From Panulirus ornatus (lineage: Eukaryota > Arthropoda > Malacostraca > Decapoda > Palinuridae): a stretch of DNA of 64,000 nt. Position numbers and translations under genes: made by a program. Numbering within the stretch: the stretch's first letter is position 1; each line of letters opens with the position of its first letter. Shown piece by piece: positions 21,219-32,454 of this stretch. The stretch is from positions 25,309,976 to 25,373,975 of the forward strand of contig NC_092235.1 in the NCBI RefSeq assembly GCF_036320965.1, given 5' to 3'. The notes below the pieces were generated by a model. It was given only the letters and a program-made list of their open reading frames with translations. It did not search any database and was not told the DNA's origin.

Positions 21219-21219
21219 G
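21152..21219. repeat. (GA)n microsatellite
   Basis: About 29 GA units with a degenerate GGAGAGAGAGGGG right edge. Confidence 0.96.
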
Positions 21220-21365
21220 GGGGAAAAGAAAGAGAGAGGTAGGGAGGGGAAAAGAAAGAGAGAGGCAGGATAGAGAGAATGAAATATGGAGATAGAGTTA
21301 GACATAGACAAAGACATGGATTAAGGGCGTGTGAGAGTGTGAGTAAGGCGAGGCTAACACACAGC

Positions 21366-21508
21366 CACCCTTTTTGGCAAGGGAGAGAGAGAGTGTGAGA
21401 GATCTGAAAAACACTCTCCCTTTATGCCAAGGGAGAGTGACAGCCAACAAATAGTCGCACGTTTACGACGGAGAACCAACACTCTCCCTTTACGGCCAGG
21501 GAGATTGA
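21366..21508. repeat. Three tandem hairpins CACTCTCCCTT...AAGGGAGAGTG
   Basis: The central hairpin is perfect: CACTCTCCCTT at 21412-21422 and AAGGGAGAGTG at 21429-21439 with loop TATGCC. A left copy (21368-21395) and right copy (21480-21507) are imperfect. Spacing about 50-70 bp. Confidence 0.8.
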
Positions 21509-21591
21509 GAACGGAAAATTCCTGCATGTTTTATTTCCTTTCATTACTTTTGAGAGGGTGAGGTTGTCGTATGTGAAGGGCTGTGGTCCTG

Positions 21592-21594
<3 letters not shown>

Positions 21595-21657
<63 letters not shown>
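21595..21657. repeat. (GT)n microsatellite
   Basis: About 31 GT dinucleotides. Confidence 0.98.
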
Positions 21658-21658
<1 letters not shown>

Positions 21659-22356
21659 GCTCATGAGATGACAAGAGTTCATGTGACGATATCATGTTAG
21701 GATCACATGATGCGTAGGACTGTTCACATGGTTTTCGAATCACATACCTCATGGGACTGTTGGCAGACAAGTCCCCCCCCCCACTTCACCCGACCCCCAG
21801 TTGATGTAAAGGGATATTGACGTCACGTCTCCCTGCATTGGGGTTCGAACCCCTCTCTTCCTGCAGGCGCTTCCGTTACCCTCCAGAGTTGACGGGTCCG
21901 CATCACCGTTGCTCAAGGTAGTGTCTTGTCTGCTGAGGTGTCTGGGGGAGGAGGGGTCGTCACCACCCTTCGCTATCCGTGACCTCGGTGCACAGATATC
22001 ATCCTCCACTGATCATCTTCGACTAGCCAGGTAAGGTAGGGATTCCAGACCCAGCTGTGTGGGGGGGGGTGTAGAAGACCTCCCAAACCATCGCAGGCTT
22101 TACGTAAGACGGGGTAAATATGTTCGTGGTTACCATTGCGCAGCACATGATTCTCGTCCTACAACCCAGCCGTCAGCTCTGTGCCAGAAAAAAACACTTG
22201 ATATATCAGCCATATATCAGAAACCGAAGCTCCTGTCCTCGCGATGCCACATGAATATTCATTTATTCATTTATTCACATATTTCTGTGTATGTCCTGGC
22301 GCCACCGTATTTGTATGCGGGGCCGTCACAGTGTGCGTGTGTACGTGGGCGCCGGG

Positions 22357-22357
<1 letters not shown>
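21658..22357. other. Unique sequence, no gene recognised
   Basis: The palindromic GGGGTTCGAACCCC at about 21840 resembles a tRNA T arm but has no cloverleaf around it. CATATGTCAG-like words occur near 22205. No coding signal. Confidence 0.5.

Positions 22358-22388
<31 letters not shown>
22358..22388. repeat. (GT)n microsatellite
   Basis: About 15 GT dinucleotides. Confidence 0.93.
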
Positions 22389-22390
<2 letters not shown>

Positions 22391-22647
22391 ATGCTGAAGC
22401 CTAACTCTTACGTATGTCTGGAGAGACGTGACGGAACTATTAAGGATCTTAGAGAACGAGGTGCAACGTGATTTTATCGCCAGTTTTTTAACATTTGTTG
22501 AATATTTAGCGTTGATCACCCGGCCAGTCTGTATCGCCGATGCGTTAAAGTGTGTTGCGTGTTAACGTTAAACATGGCTCACAGGCTAAGGTTTATGTAT
22601 TTGTCATATGTACGTAGCAGCTCTGATGGTTAGTGTAGCGAGGAAGT

Positions 22648-22649
<2 letters not shown>
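22389..22649. other. Unique sequence
   Basis: Nothing recognised beyond AT-rich unique DNA. Confidence 0.45.

Positions 22650-22681
<32 letters not shown>
22650..22681. repeat. (GT)n microsatellite
   Basis: About 16 GT dinucleotides. Confidence 0.93.
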
Positions 22682-22737
22682 TTTCGCAAGACTCATACCT
22701 CATTAATTCATTATTTTCACTTGACCTCCGCTCGTAT

Positions 22738-22852
22738 AAACAGTGCCAGGGCAGTTTACTGCCGGCCAGTGATTACTGTCACTTGACTGTCATTATGTAA
22801 ACTGTCAGAACAGTTCACTGCTGGGCGGTGATTGTCACTGTAACTGGGGCAG
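22738..22852. repeat. Tandem duplication, ~60 bp
   Basis: AACAGTGCCAGGGCAGTTTACTG... and AACTGTCAGAACAGTTCACTG... are followed by similar (C/G)GG(C/T)(C/G)(A/G)GTGATT-ACTGTCACT sequences. Confidence 0.7.
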
Positions 22853-22891
22853 ACCACTGAATAGCAGTGAAGTATATACCTACTTGGAAAA

Positions 22892-22894
<3 letters not shown>

Positions 22895-22985
<91 letters not shown>
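22895..22985. repeat. (TA)n microsatellite
   Basis: About 45 TA units, left boundary of the second hammerhead-bearing element. Confidence 0.97.
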
Positions 22986-22989
<4 letters not shown>

Positions 22990-23186
22990 AAGAATCACAA
23001 TTTTGCGCGTGATCAAGATATTCCTAAGAGTCCACGGGGAAAATGAAACACGAAAAGTTCCCAAGTGCACTTTCGTGTAATAATCACATCATCAGGGGAG
23101 ACACAAGAGAGAAATATAACAGTCAGTTGATATACATCGAAGAGACGAAGCTAGGACGCCATTTGGTAAACATGTGATTGTTTTGG

Positions 23187-23189
<3 letters not shown>
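22986..23189 (-). mobile_element. (TA)n-flanked dispersed element, copy 2 (most complete)
   Basis: 204 bp lying exactly between two (TA)n tracts. It begins TGGAAAGAATCACAATTTTG, holds the shared GAGTCCACGGGGAAAATGAA block and the hammerhead-like core, and continues through GAAGCTAGGACGCCATTTGG to AACATGTGATTGTTTTGGAC. I associate this sequence with decapod Penelope-like repeats; no protein-coding part is present. Confidence 0.7.
23059..23099 (-). ncRNA. Hammerhead ribozyme-like motif, copy 2
   Basis: Identical over the core to copies 1 and 4: TCCC, CTGATGA, stem II region, GAAA, AGTGCACT, T, GGGA on the minus strand. The caveat about the stem II closing pair applies. Confidence 0.5.

Positions 23190-23277
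<88 letters not shown>
23190..23277. repeat. (TA)n microsatellite
   Basis: About 44 TA units, right boundary of the element. Confidence 0.97.
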
Positions 23278-23279
<2 letters not shown>

Positions 23280-23545
23280 TAAAGAGCTTTTTAAGGATTA
23301 AACTCAGGCATAAAACAGGTATATTTTTAAGAGTGATTGGATAAAGAGGTAGGTCAGAGATATATATAACATTTATCTTTGAATAATAAAACTTTACGAA
23401 ATATAGGGAAGCGAAGTAGAATTATAAAGGGGAGCTAATCACACGGGAGTTCGTGAGAGTTAGGTTTTTGACGCTGGAAGTTTTGATGAATAAAGAAAAA
23501 TGTTCGAAGGAGGGAGGGAGGACTTCTGGTGGAGGGAAAATATGT
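23278..23545. other. Unique AT-rich sequence
   Basis: No array or gene recognised. Confidence 0.45.
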
Positions 23546-23660
23546 AGAAAGGACAGATAACGGAAGACCCGATGGTCTGTGACGAGGTTATCTGCTGGAG
23601 GACAGGACATGGGAAGGACAGATAATAGAAGACCTGGTGGTCTATGATCAGGTCATCTCG
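23546..23660 (+). repeat. Tandem duplication AAGGACAGATAA, ~63 bp
   Basis: GAAAGGACAGATAACGGAAGACC... and GGAAGGACAGATAATAGAAGACC... are each followed by (C/T)G(A/G)TGGTCT(G/A)TGA and a GGTTATC or GGTCATC end. Confidence 0.82.
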
Positions 23661-23718
23661 CTTCGGAAGAACTTGAGCTGGTCCGTGTATCGTGCAAGTG
23701 AAGCGGTTGCGATGATTG

Positions 23719-23722
23719 ACAC

Positions 23723-23760
<38 letters not shown>
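23719..23760. repeat. (CA)n microsatellite
   Basis: About 20 AC units followed by a short A run. Confidence 0.95.
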
Positions 23761-23762
<2 letters not shown>

Positions 23763-24379
23763 AAAAAAAAATGTTTTGTGCGGAGGACAAGAATGAACGG
23801 GGGTAAAGTCTGCAAGGGGCTGACAGAACTGGTAGGAGAGAGAAATCTAAAACCGTACATTTAAGGTGTTCTGTAGGTCACAACAACACCAGGAGGAGCA
23901 GGTGGATTGCTCTGTGACGGGAGCTGAAGGAGGTGGAGCACCTGTGGGAGGAGGAGGAGGAGGACGAGGGAGTGTCGCGCCCCCCCCCCCACAGTGATCA
24001 GGCGTCTGTGAAGGAAAGGACCTTCCCCCACAGAAGCCAAGATAGCCTAAGAAAGACGAGGTACACAAAGACATGCTTCCAGTTTTGCGTTTGAGGAACT
24101 AGGCGTCTTCTGGCGTGAGGAGGAAGGCCAGGGAGTCTCGTCCTTACGGGGAAAATGACTGTAAATTACGCTCCTGGGGCGTCCAGAGAAGTAGCACTGT
24201 CTTGCCGTAAGGGGTCGCAAAGTCGTTGAGACCTACAGAAGCTGTTGAGGAGAGGGAAGAGAAGGGTTGGGGTCGGGGTAAGTACAGGAGTGAGTAAGTA
24301 CGCCGTCTGGGGCGGTCCATCATGTGGAGTAGTGATAAACGTGGTGCCGGACAGGTTTACAAGGGGGACAGCTGGGACG

Positions 24380-24383
<4 letters not shown>
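23761..24383. other. Unique sequence, no gene recognised
   Basis: Contains (GGA)n at about 23947-23965 and a C run at 23981-23990. No coding signal. Confidence 0.45.

Positions 24384-24445
<62 letters not shown>
24384..24445. repeat. (GA)n microsatellite
   Basis: About 31 GA dinucleotides. Confidence 0.97.
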
Positions 24446-24451
<6 letters not shown>

Positions 24452-24989
24452 AGCCGAACTTTTACTTCTTCAAGAAGGCGAGACGGCTGGAGGAGAGAGG
24501 AGAGGGGGTTGGTTGGGGAAAAAGTTTGCAAATAATAGACTCAGAATGGGTCATTTCTGTGATGGGACCCCGAGAGGAAGACGCGCGCGTGTGTGTGTGT
24601 GTGTGTACAGTTGAGGAGCGTCGGTCCCTGCCACCGTGTGGAGTGGAAGAGCTTGGCCGTGGAGAACAGCGTGGAGGAGGCGGGAGACGCGCACGCAACA
24701 CCCACCCACCCACCCACACCCCCGGCACATGAATCACGGATTTGATGGTTATGGGATTTGTCGAATGTGTCGCGGGAACTAATAAGGAGGAGGATGTCCA
24801 TGCGGGCGACGGGACATGGCGGCGGGGACGACAGGGACAGGCGAAGGGACATGGAGGGAGGGGGGCAGGGGACATGGGGACAAGTTGGAGCCATCCCAAG
24901 GCCGGAAGTCCCCCGTCTGTTGCCTCTAGATGCGAGTGGAAGAGGAACTCAAGACACTTGGCATTTCTCCCGAGCTGTCCACCTGCCCG

Positions 24990-24993
<4 letters not shown>
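24446..24993. other. Unique GA/GC-rich sequence, no gene recognised
   Basis: A short (GT)n at about 24590-24605 and (CCCA)n at about 24700-24718. Frames spanning this region borrow their length from the adjacent (GA)n and (CT)n tracts. Confidence 0.5.

Positions 24994-25074
<81 letters not shown>
24994..25074. repeat. (CT)n microsatellite
   Basis: About 40 CT dinucleotides, in inverted polarity to the (GA)n at 24384. Confidence 0.98.
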
Positions 25075-25076
<2 letters not shown>

Positions 25077-25794
25077 CACAGTGGGCTCAGTGTCCCTGAT
25101 CTCCTCTGGTGTCGCAGACAGCCTCAAGGATGAGCCGGGTCGTCTGCCCGCTGGTGGCGTGGCGTTCCCCCTCTCTGTGTATAACTTTCTTTTCACGTAT
25201 TTGCTTCTCTGCCTCCCACAGCGTCTCCCTGGCCTGTTCTGCTTCGGCTGTGCAAAGCAGAGTCGCGAGGGGAAGGAGCCACCCCGGCGGGGCTGTTACT
25301 GTCTGCATCCTTTCGTTTTACAACACTGAAACTGAAAGCGCTGAATCTATCGCCAACGTTGAGATTATATTTGGTTCGCTGGAGAGGTCAGGTGGCCACG
25401 TCAGAGGGAGGTAGGTCTGCCCCGAAGCCCAGACAGGAGACAGGTCGCACGGGCGTGGAGACAGTTGAGACTGCTAGTACAGGGACCTGAGTCACCACAG
25501 TGTGGAGGGGAGTCCACCCCTTTCTCTCTTTCTCTCTCTCCATCTCTTGAGAATAAAATTCTTGAATTGAACTGCGATTGTGAAGTGAGGCAAGAACTCC
25601 ATCCCTCCCCCTCGGTGCTGGGATGAAGGCGGTTGAAGCCCACTGCGGCACTGGGGAGTAGTAAATTGCTCTCCTTACAGTAGCAGTGGAGTGGGACGGG
25701 TGCTCGAGGGATTAAGCTTGAGGACGGCAGCATGGCATTATGCTGAAGACGATTTTACTACGGGCGGGAAAAAGACTAGTTCGCATGGACGATC
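25075..25794. other. Unique sequence, no gene recognised
   Basis: A 101-codon plus frame (25109-25414) and 87-110 codon minus frames have mixed composition and no recognisable domain. Confidence 0.45.
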
Positions 25795-25972
25795 CTGGAA
25801 CGCGACGGTACGACCCTGGAGTCGCGACGGTACGACCCTGGAGTGCGACGGTACGATCTTGGAGAGCGACGGTACGACCCTGGAGTGCGACAGTACGAAC
25901 CTTGAGCTGGACGGTACGACCCTGGAGTGCGACAGTGCAAACCTTGAGCTGGACGGGTACGACCCTTGGGTG
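25795..25972 (+). repeat. 21-bp minisatellite array, ~8 copies
   Basis: GCGACGGTACGACCCTGGAGT units, some with ACAGTACGAACCTTGAGCTGG. One extra base near 25813-25820 breaks the phase. Confidence 0.94.
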
Positions 25973-26098
25973 TGTTGGCCTGGTCGTTGCTTCATCTCGC
26001 TTCCTCGTCTCTTCTTTCTTCGTATCTTTCTCCCTCTCTCTCATAACCTCTCGTGTGTCTCCCCCTTTTTCCCCTTTTATATCTCCGTAACCTCTCCC

Positions 26099-26101
<3 letters not shown>

Positions 26102-26189
<88 letters not shown>
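26102..26189. repeat. (CT)n microsatellite
   Basis: About 44 CT dinucleotides. Confidence 0.98.
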
Positions 26190-26653
<464 letters not shown>

Positions 26654-26746
26654 GTTCTTCATTCCAGGGTAATGGGTCTTCAGCCGTCTCATGCGTTATT
26701 CATTTCCTCCCCCCCCCCCCACACCACTCTGGTCATTCGTCACCCA

Positions 26747-26806
26747 CTGGAGGTGGTCCGTCGCCGAGGTGGTGGTCCGTCGCCGAGATGGTGGTCCGTC
26801 GCCGCG
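26747..26806 (+). repeat. 21-bp tandem repeat GGTGGTCCGTCGCCGAGRTGG
   Basis: Three copies; no relation to the GTACGACC family is apparent. Confidence 0.88.
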
Positions 26807-27009
26807 TGCTGATGGTCGTGTCCGCCACCCTCGTTATTTCACCGGCGTTCGCGTCGCAGCCATGACGTATACTCATCGTATGGGTGACGGGGGCTCCTCT
26901 CTAACCCCGTGGTGGCCGGGGCAGGAGAGGCTGGATGGAGAGATTATACAGTATTATACTTCACGTTGCCATGACTACTGATGAGGTGGGTTGATGATGG
27001 CGTCCGACC

Positions 27010-27480
27010 CACCACCTCCTGGTCACGTGGCCGAGTATGGCCACCCACCCCCCTGGTCACGTGGCCGAGTATGGCCACCCACCCCCCTGGTCACGTGGCC
27101 GAGTATGGCCACCCACCCCCCTGGTCACGTGGCCTAGTATGGCCACCCACCCCCCTGGTCACGTGGCCGAGTATGGCCACCCACCCCCCTGGTCACGTGG
27201 CCGAGTATGGCCACCCAACTCCCTGGTCACGTGGCCGAGTATGGCTACCCACCTCCTGGTCACGTGGCCTAGTATGGCCACCCAACTCCCTGGTCACGTG
27301 GCCGAGTATGGCCACCCACCCCCCTGGTCACGTGGCCGAGTATGGCCACCCACCTCCTGTTCACGTGGCCGAGTATGGCCACCCACCTCCTGGTCACGTG
27401 GCCTAGTATGGCCACCCAACTCCCTGGTCACGTGGCCGAGTATGGCCATCCCCTGGTCACGTGGCCTAGTATGGCCACAG
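27010..27480 (+). repeat. 34-bp minisatellite with CACGTG in every unit, 14 copies
   Basis: Unit GGTCACGTGGCCGAGTATGG followed by CCACCCACCCCCCT, with 33-34 bp spacing and slightly shorter variants. CACGTG is preserved in all 14 units while the flanking CCGAGT/CCTAGT and CCCCCC/AACTCC vary. The 141- and 151-codon frames are artefacts. Confidence 0.95.
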
Positions 27481-27850
27481 TTGAATGCGTGACTGTGTGG
27501 CCACCGTCTGATGGCATAGCTGCATATGGCCACCTTCAGGATACATGGCTGTGCATGACCAGTCCCCCGGGGTGCATGGCTGTGTGTGGCCTGTGTATGA
27601 CGACCCCCTTCTTTTGTGGGTGTACACAGAGACTGTGGATAAATCTGTGTAACGCGTTCCCTTACATGTGTGTGTGTGTGTGTGTGTGGCAATGTAGGGA
27701 AATGCCATGTATGTATGTGATTTAAGTGGCTACATCTACATGTAGGTAAGTAGTTGTGTATGCGAGGTATCCATATGTATATGTGTGCATGGCAACTTGG
27801 TGTTGAACAGCCGGGTTTGCCTGTGGCAACTTCCCGAATAGATGGGTGGC
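27481..27850. repeat. Degenerate continuation of TATGGC-type repeat
   Basis: GTGTGGCCACC, GCATATGGCCACC, GCATGGCTGTG and TATGGCAAC words recur, so this may be an older, decayed flank of the 34-bp array. It contains a (GT)n at about 27668-27688. Confidence 0.55.
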
Positions 27851-27887
27851 TGTGGCAACCCTCTGGATCAAGGGGTGTGTATGGCAA

Positions 27888-28000
<113 letters not shown>

Positions 28001-28035
28001 ACTTTTTTGTCAGTACGATACAGAGGATGGTTGTT

Positions 28036-28075
28036 CACGTAGCTGTGGTAGCTGTGGTAGCTGTGGTGGGTGGGT
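28036..28075. repeat. 9-bp repeat GTAGCTGTG
   Basis: Three to four tandem copies. Confidence 0.8.
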
Positions 28076-28165
28076 AGTTAGTTGGCCTGGGTGGTGGTGG
28101 TGGTGTGGTAGGGCGGCCAGGAGATGTTGATGCGATGCCTGGCCTTGCCAGATTGTGTGGTGGTG

Positions 28166-28167
<2 letters not shown>

Positions 28168-28203
<36 letters not shown>
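28168..28203. repeat. (GT)n microsatellite
   Basis: About 17 GT units ending in CTGTCTGTC. Confidence 0.95.
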
Positions 28204-28204
<1 letters not shown>

Positions 28205-28313
28205 TGTCTGTCTTGTGGTCAAGGGTGTGGCCGGCTCGTGGGGCTGGCTAGTTGGTTGCTGAGCGGCTCGGTTTAGCTATTTGTTTTGGGCTGTGTTTAG
28301 GTAATGTGCGGGA

Positions 28314-28314
<1 letters not shown>

Positions 28315-28378
<64 letters not shown>
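28315..28378. repeat. (CT)n microsatellite
   Basis: About 32 CT dinucleotides. Confidence 0.97.
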
Positions 28379-28384
<6 letters not shown>

Positions 28385-28526
28385 AGCATTATTACATGTA
28401 CGTCGGGCCGCTGTGGGGGAGGGGGACGAGTGACCGCATTTCGGACGTGCTACTGCAGGAGTGTTGGCCGACCTCACGAGAGCAGCGTCCGCCCTGTGGT
28501 TGGTAGCGCACGAGAGGTTACAGAAG

Positions 28527-28580
28527 GCACGGAGGTACACGGAGGCACAGAAGTACACGGGGGCACAGAGGCACACGGGA
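28527..28580. repeat. Short repeat GGAGGCACAGAAGTACAC
   Basis: Four loose copies of (C/G)ACGG(A/G)GG(T/C)ACA(C/G). Confidence 0.75.
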
Positions 28581-29356
28581 AGGTCGGTCGGTTAAAAGGA
28601 GACCTGACGGTCCAAGACCTGGGAACCTTCGGTCATGATTTTCCCGGACGAAACAGGAGAGAAAAAAAACAGGTTAAAAAACGGGTGCAGAACCTGATGT
28701 TACGCAGTATGTGACGCGTGTTACGGCATCAGTACGTAACGTCTGTTGTAGTCCTGGTAGTTACGGCCTCCTGGCCTTCACACCCGCCCAGCGTCACGTG
28801 GCTAAAACCAACCGTGATCCTCGTCTTGACCTTCGTCAGGAATGATGCACGGGGCGTCTCGTTCCTCCCAGGGAGGTGCAGGAGCCTCGTGAGGGAGGCG
28901 TCGGAACCCACCCTGGTGGTGAGTCTTCCTCCTCCTCAGGACCCCCTGCAGCTCCCCCAAGATGGAGGGCGCTTCTACCTTCCTCTCCTTCTTGTGGTTG
29001 TGGAGGCGACGGGTTCACGGATTGTTAGCCGGCTGCTCATTGACCCTGAATTGCTTTGTGTATGTGTGGGTCACAGTCACGTCTCATTGCCGTGGGTGGC
29101 TGACGACGCTGGGTCTGTGTGTGCGTCCTTCTGGTAAAGTGGTAGGTCCTCGGATGTGTCTGGGGACAGGCGACTGGGTGACCAGTTAACAGTCTAGACC
29201 ACCTCGTCCTTTTTTAGGTGGTTATTTTTTTTCTTTTTTTAAACGTCGGGAGGCAATCAGAGGGGCGTCCCATATATCGGGAGATGCAGGGGGGGAGCGG
29301 CGGTCCACATACGCGCCTGTATCTGTCAATCAGGAGCGGATCGGGCCGGCTTGATC
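28581..29356. other. Unique sequence, no gene recognised
   Basis: A 139-codon plus frame at 28718-29137 has ordinary composition, including hydrophobic stretches, but no motif I recognise; a chance frame of this size is expected in 64 kb. Confidence 0.45.
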
Positions 29357-29398
29357 AGTTCGGTCGGTCGGTCGGTCGGTCGGTGGTCGGTCGGTCGG
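29357..29398. repeat. (GGTC)n microsatellite
   Basis: About ten GGTC or TCGG tetranucleotides with one interruption. Confidence 0.93.
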
Positions 29399-29667
29399 GG
29401 GGTGATTGTGGTATAGGCCGACTGAGCCAATCTCGTTAGGCAGTTGTTAGGCAGCGTATATGGCCTAGGGTAGCGGGCCGTTAACCACTCGTTCCCCCCT
29501 CCGTCGTTACCGGGTCGTAAACCACCCACCCGACCAATTCACCACACCCGCCAGGCCTATCTGCCAATCACAAGGTTCCATCTACCACCGAGAGGAGAGT
29601 TAAGTGGTGCGCTCTCTCTCTCTCTTTTCTGTGGTGGTGACGCTCCGAAAGTGGAGTATTTTTCGTG

Positions 29668-29671
<4 letters not shown>
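29399..29671. other. Unique sequence
   Basis: GTTAGGCAG is duplicated near 29436-29455; otherwise nothing recognised. Confidence 0.45.

Positions 29672-29701
<30 letters not shown>
29672..29701. repeat. (GT)n microsatellite
   Basis: About 15 GT dinucleotides. Confidence 0.95.
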
Positions 29702-29703
<2 letters not shown>

Positions 29704-29908
29704 GAGGCGACGGGTATGGGGGGGGGGGGAGTGAGTGAGTGAGTAGGTAGGGGGTTTAAAGCGGGTGTGCGACCTGCGGCCAGCAACAGTCTTATAGGTC
29801 AATGACGATGTGGCCGCCACATGGATCAGGGCTGCCTCCTACCCCCCAGCAGGCAGGCTGACACCTCCGGTCCCGGGGGACGCCTTACGCTCGATGTACC
29901 CCCGGCTG

Positions 29909-30032
29909 GAGAGGACAGTCGTGGCTGGAGAGGACAGTCGTGGCTGGAGAGGACAGTCGTGGCTGGAGAGGACAGTCGTGGATGGAGAGGACAGTCGTGG
30001 CTGGAGAGGACAGTCGTGGCTGGAGAGGACTG
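29909..30032 (+). repeat. 19-bp minisatellite GGCTGGAGAGGACAGTCGT, ~6.5 copies
   Basis: Nearly identical units; one has GGATGG. Frames on both strands are artefacts. Confidence 0.96.
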
Positions 30033-30120
30033 CTATGTATTCACACAAACGTCAGTACACTCATGATACACCCACACACAGAGAGTGTACACAGCGCCAC
30101 GGGGATATAATGCTGGTCGC

Positions 30121-30121
<1 letters not shown>

Positions 30122-30153
<32 letters not shown>

Positions 30154-30193
30154 TGTGTGTCTGTGTGTCTGTGTGTGTGTGTGTGTGTGTGTG
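30122..30193. repeat. (GT)n microsatellite with TCTG interruptions
   Basis: GT tract interrupted three times by GTCTGT near 30152-30170. Confidence 0.96.
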
Positions 30194-30315
30194 CTAACAC
30201 TCCTTGAAGTAATCTCATCACCAAGGACTGCGATACAGTGGAGACCTGGAGCCAGCGGTGACCTCTTCTCCGGCCGCTGGTGCAGCCTCCTCCTCCTCCT
30301 GCCCACGGCTCCTAC

Positions 30316-30363
<48 letters not shown>
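30316..30363. repeat. (CA)n microsatellite
   Basis: About 24 AC dinucleotides. Confidence 0.97.
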
Positions 30364-30364
<1 letters not shown>

Positions 30365-31716
30365 GGAGTACGCGCGTCATGGAGTCATTGCTTCTACGTG
30401 GTGCTGGTGCCACTTACCTCCACCTTGTAGTCATCTCTGTGTCCTTAGTGAATGCTAATCGTCCGTGAATCTATGCAGAAAGAGGTGAAGTTCCGTGGCA
30501 TTTTCCGTGCCGGAGGTAGCGTATGTGGTGGCCACAGCGTGGCGTGTGGGCGTGTGTGGTGTTGGGTGGAGGGTAAGACATCCTCTCTCGTGGGCTGACG
30601 CCCCCACCTCCTCCTCCTCCTCCTCCTCCGCCTCCTCCCGCAGTTGACGCCGTGGTCGTAAGACTAAGGGCGCTCGACTGGTTTACATCTCTCCTCCAGG
30701 TTTGTAACCACGCCGCTGCGTCCGCCTTCGTACATCCCGGATGTAGTTCCCAGATAAATGTCCGTGTTAAGTAACGATCGTAGAAATATGGAATCGTATC
30801 GTCTTGAGTCTATTACGTGGATGATGTAGTTATAGAATCCGCATCTTAGGAAAAGGAAATATAAATGACATAAAGTCGGTTTGTCATGTGTTTTATACAT
30901 TTTTTTATTAGGTTTTGGTGGATGATTGTGTAACGCCCTTAGCTACGTGTTGTTATTTTACAACTGTGTTGTTCGGTAACTCCGTTCCCTCCAGGGGGTC
31001 ATTGATCGTAAGTATTCGTGGCGAGCGATCGTAATTCTCATTGCCACTATTTCCCAGCTGTCCTCATCGTAGCTTCGTCTCTTTGCAGACCAAGTTTGTG
31101 GTCCTAAGAACCATTTATTTATAATTGATGTGACTCTTGAATGCATCCGTGCATCAGACAGATGGTCGCTGTCTCCCGTCCTGTGGTCTTCACGACGCGC
31201 CGTCTGTACCGCTGGTTAGGCTCCCAGAGCGGTCGTTAAGAGACGACCCCCTCCCCAAAGGGTCGATGGGACATGTTTCAGGGGGGGTCGATAACCGTCT
31301 AGGCGAGGAGGGGGGTCGACATGTGGTCGATTAGATTCTACGAGGGGGGGGGGGGTCGGCAGGAAACCTCAGTTAATAAAACTTTCGATATTTAGTCGTA
31401 TATAAGTTGATAGAAAAGACATAGCAAGTTTCTATTCTTCGTGTTAAGATGATGATGAACTCTGACCTAATGATTGATATCGTAAATCGCATCCTATAAT
31501 TAAGGATGTTGATTTCGTCAATTAAAAGGTGTCTTCCATTAGCTAGTTTTCGTCTCTCTACATATATGATATATGTAAATATTATGTATTTATTTATATG
31601 GTGTGATTTTAGGGGTCGATCAAGGCTGAGAATGTCTGTGATGGGGTCGACAGAGTCAAAAGCTCGGTGTCCCATGGTCTGTACTGTCCATTTTACGTAT
31701 CGTAGAGCATCTAGTG
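30364..31716. other. Mostly unique sequence, no gene recognised
   Basis: (CTC)n at about 30608-30636 and a G run near 31343-31352. Frames of 60-80 codons on either strand match nothing I know. The stretch 31370-31620 is AT-rich. Confidence 0.5.
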
Positions 31717-31915
31717 TCCCCGTATGTCTCGCTGGATCGTTCTTACGTTCCTCTTGTCCATACCTCCCCGTGTGTGTCTCTGGATCGTTCTTGCGTTCCT
31801 CTTGTCCATACCTCCCCGTATGTCTCGCTGGATCGTTCTTGCGTTCCTCTTGTCCGTCCGCGCGTTCCAGCCGTTCGCCCGTGCCTTCCACTGACCCGTT
31901 CTAACGTTCCTCTTG
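31717..31915 (+). repeat. 48-bp minisatellite, ~3.5-4 copies
   Basis: Unit CCCCGTATGTCTCGCTGGATC then GTTCTTGCGTTCCTCTTGTCCATACCT; the last copy is diverged. Frames are artefacts. Confidence 0.92.
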
Positions 31916-32454
31916 TCCAGCCGACCCACTCGGACGTCACCGTCCCCCGGTGGTCCACGTCCCACGGTCGACGGATTCCGACCAAATTTTCGTGGATTCT
32001 GCCATGTCCATCAGGCGTCCGTTTTCTCTTTTGTTTTCGTTTTCTCCGTTCACTCGCTGGCGTCGGCCGGCTATTCATACCATTGCTGTGGGTTTTCTAC
32101 GCTTTTTCTTTTTTTTTTTTACAGTTTCCCTGTAAATAAAATGCATAAATTTCATGAATAGCCAATGGCCTTGAGCCTTGTGGCTAGCCCCGGGGCGAGG
32201 CAAGCCGTCTCCCGTTAGAAATGAATTGAATTGAATTACGTTGGGCTTGAAGCTGTGGCGACCGGGGTGCGGAAATAGAACAGAATATCTGTTTTTTTTT
32301 TTTACCAATGATATTATACCCATTATGTATTTTTCTGTAACGTATAATGTTATTGTTTGGAGGTATATTCTGCAGTTCTGTTCGATACAGTCGAATTCAG
32401 AAAAGGGGGGACTTCTACTCCACTCGTGCGACCCAAGATTACAGCACAGGTTTC
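31916..32454. other. Unique T-rich sequence
   Basis: Poly-T runs at about 32108-32120 and 32290-32302. No gene recognised. Confidence 0.45.

Noticed and set aside
21835..21860. tRNA T-arm-like GGGGTTCGAACCCC
   Set aside because: No acceptor, D or anticodon arms fit around it on either strand.
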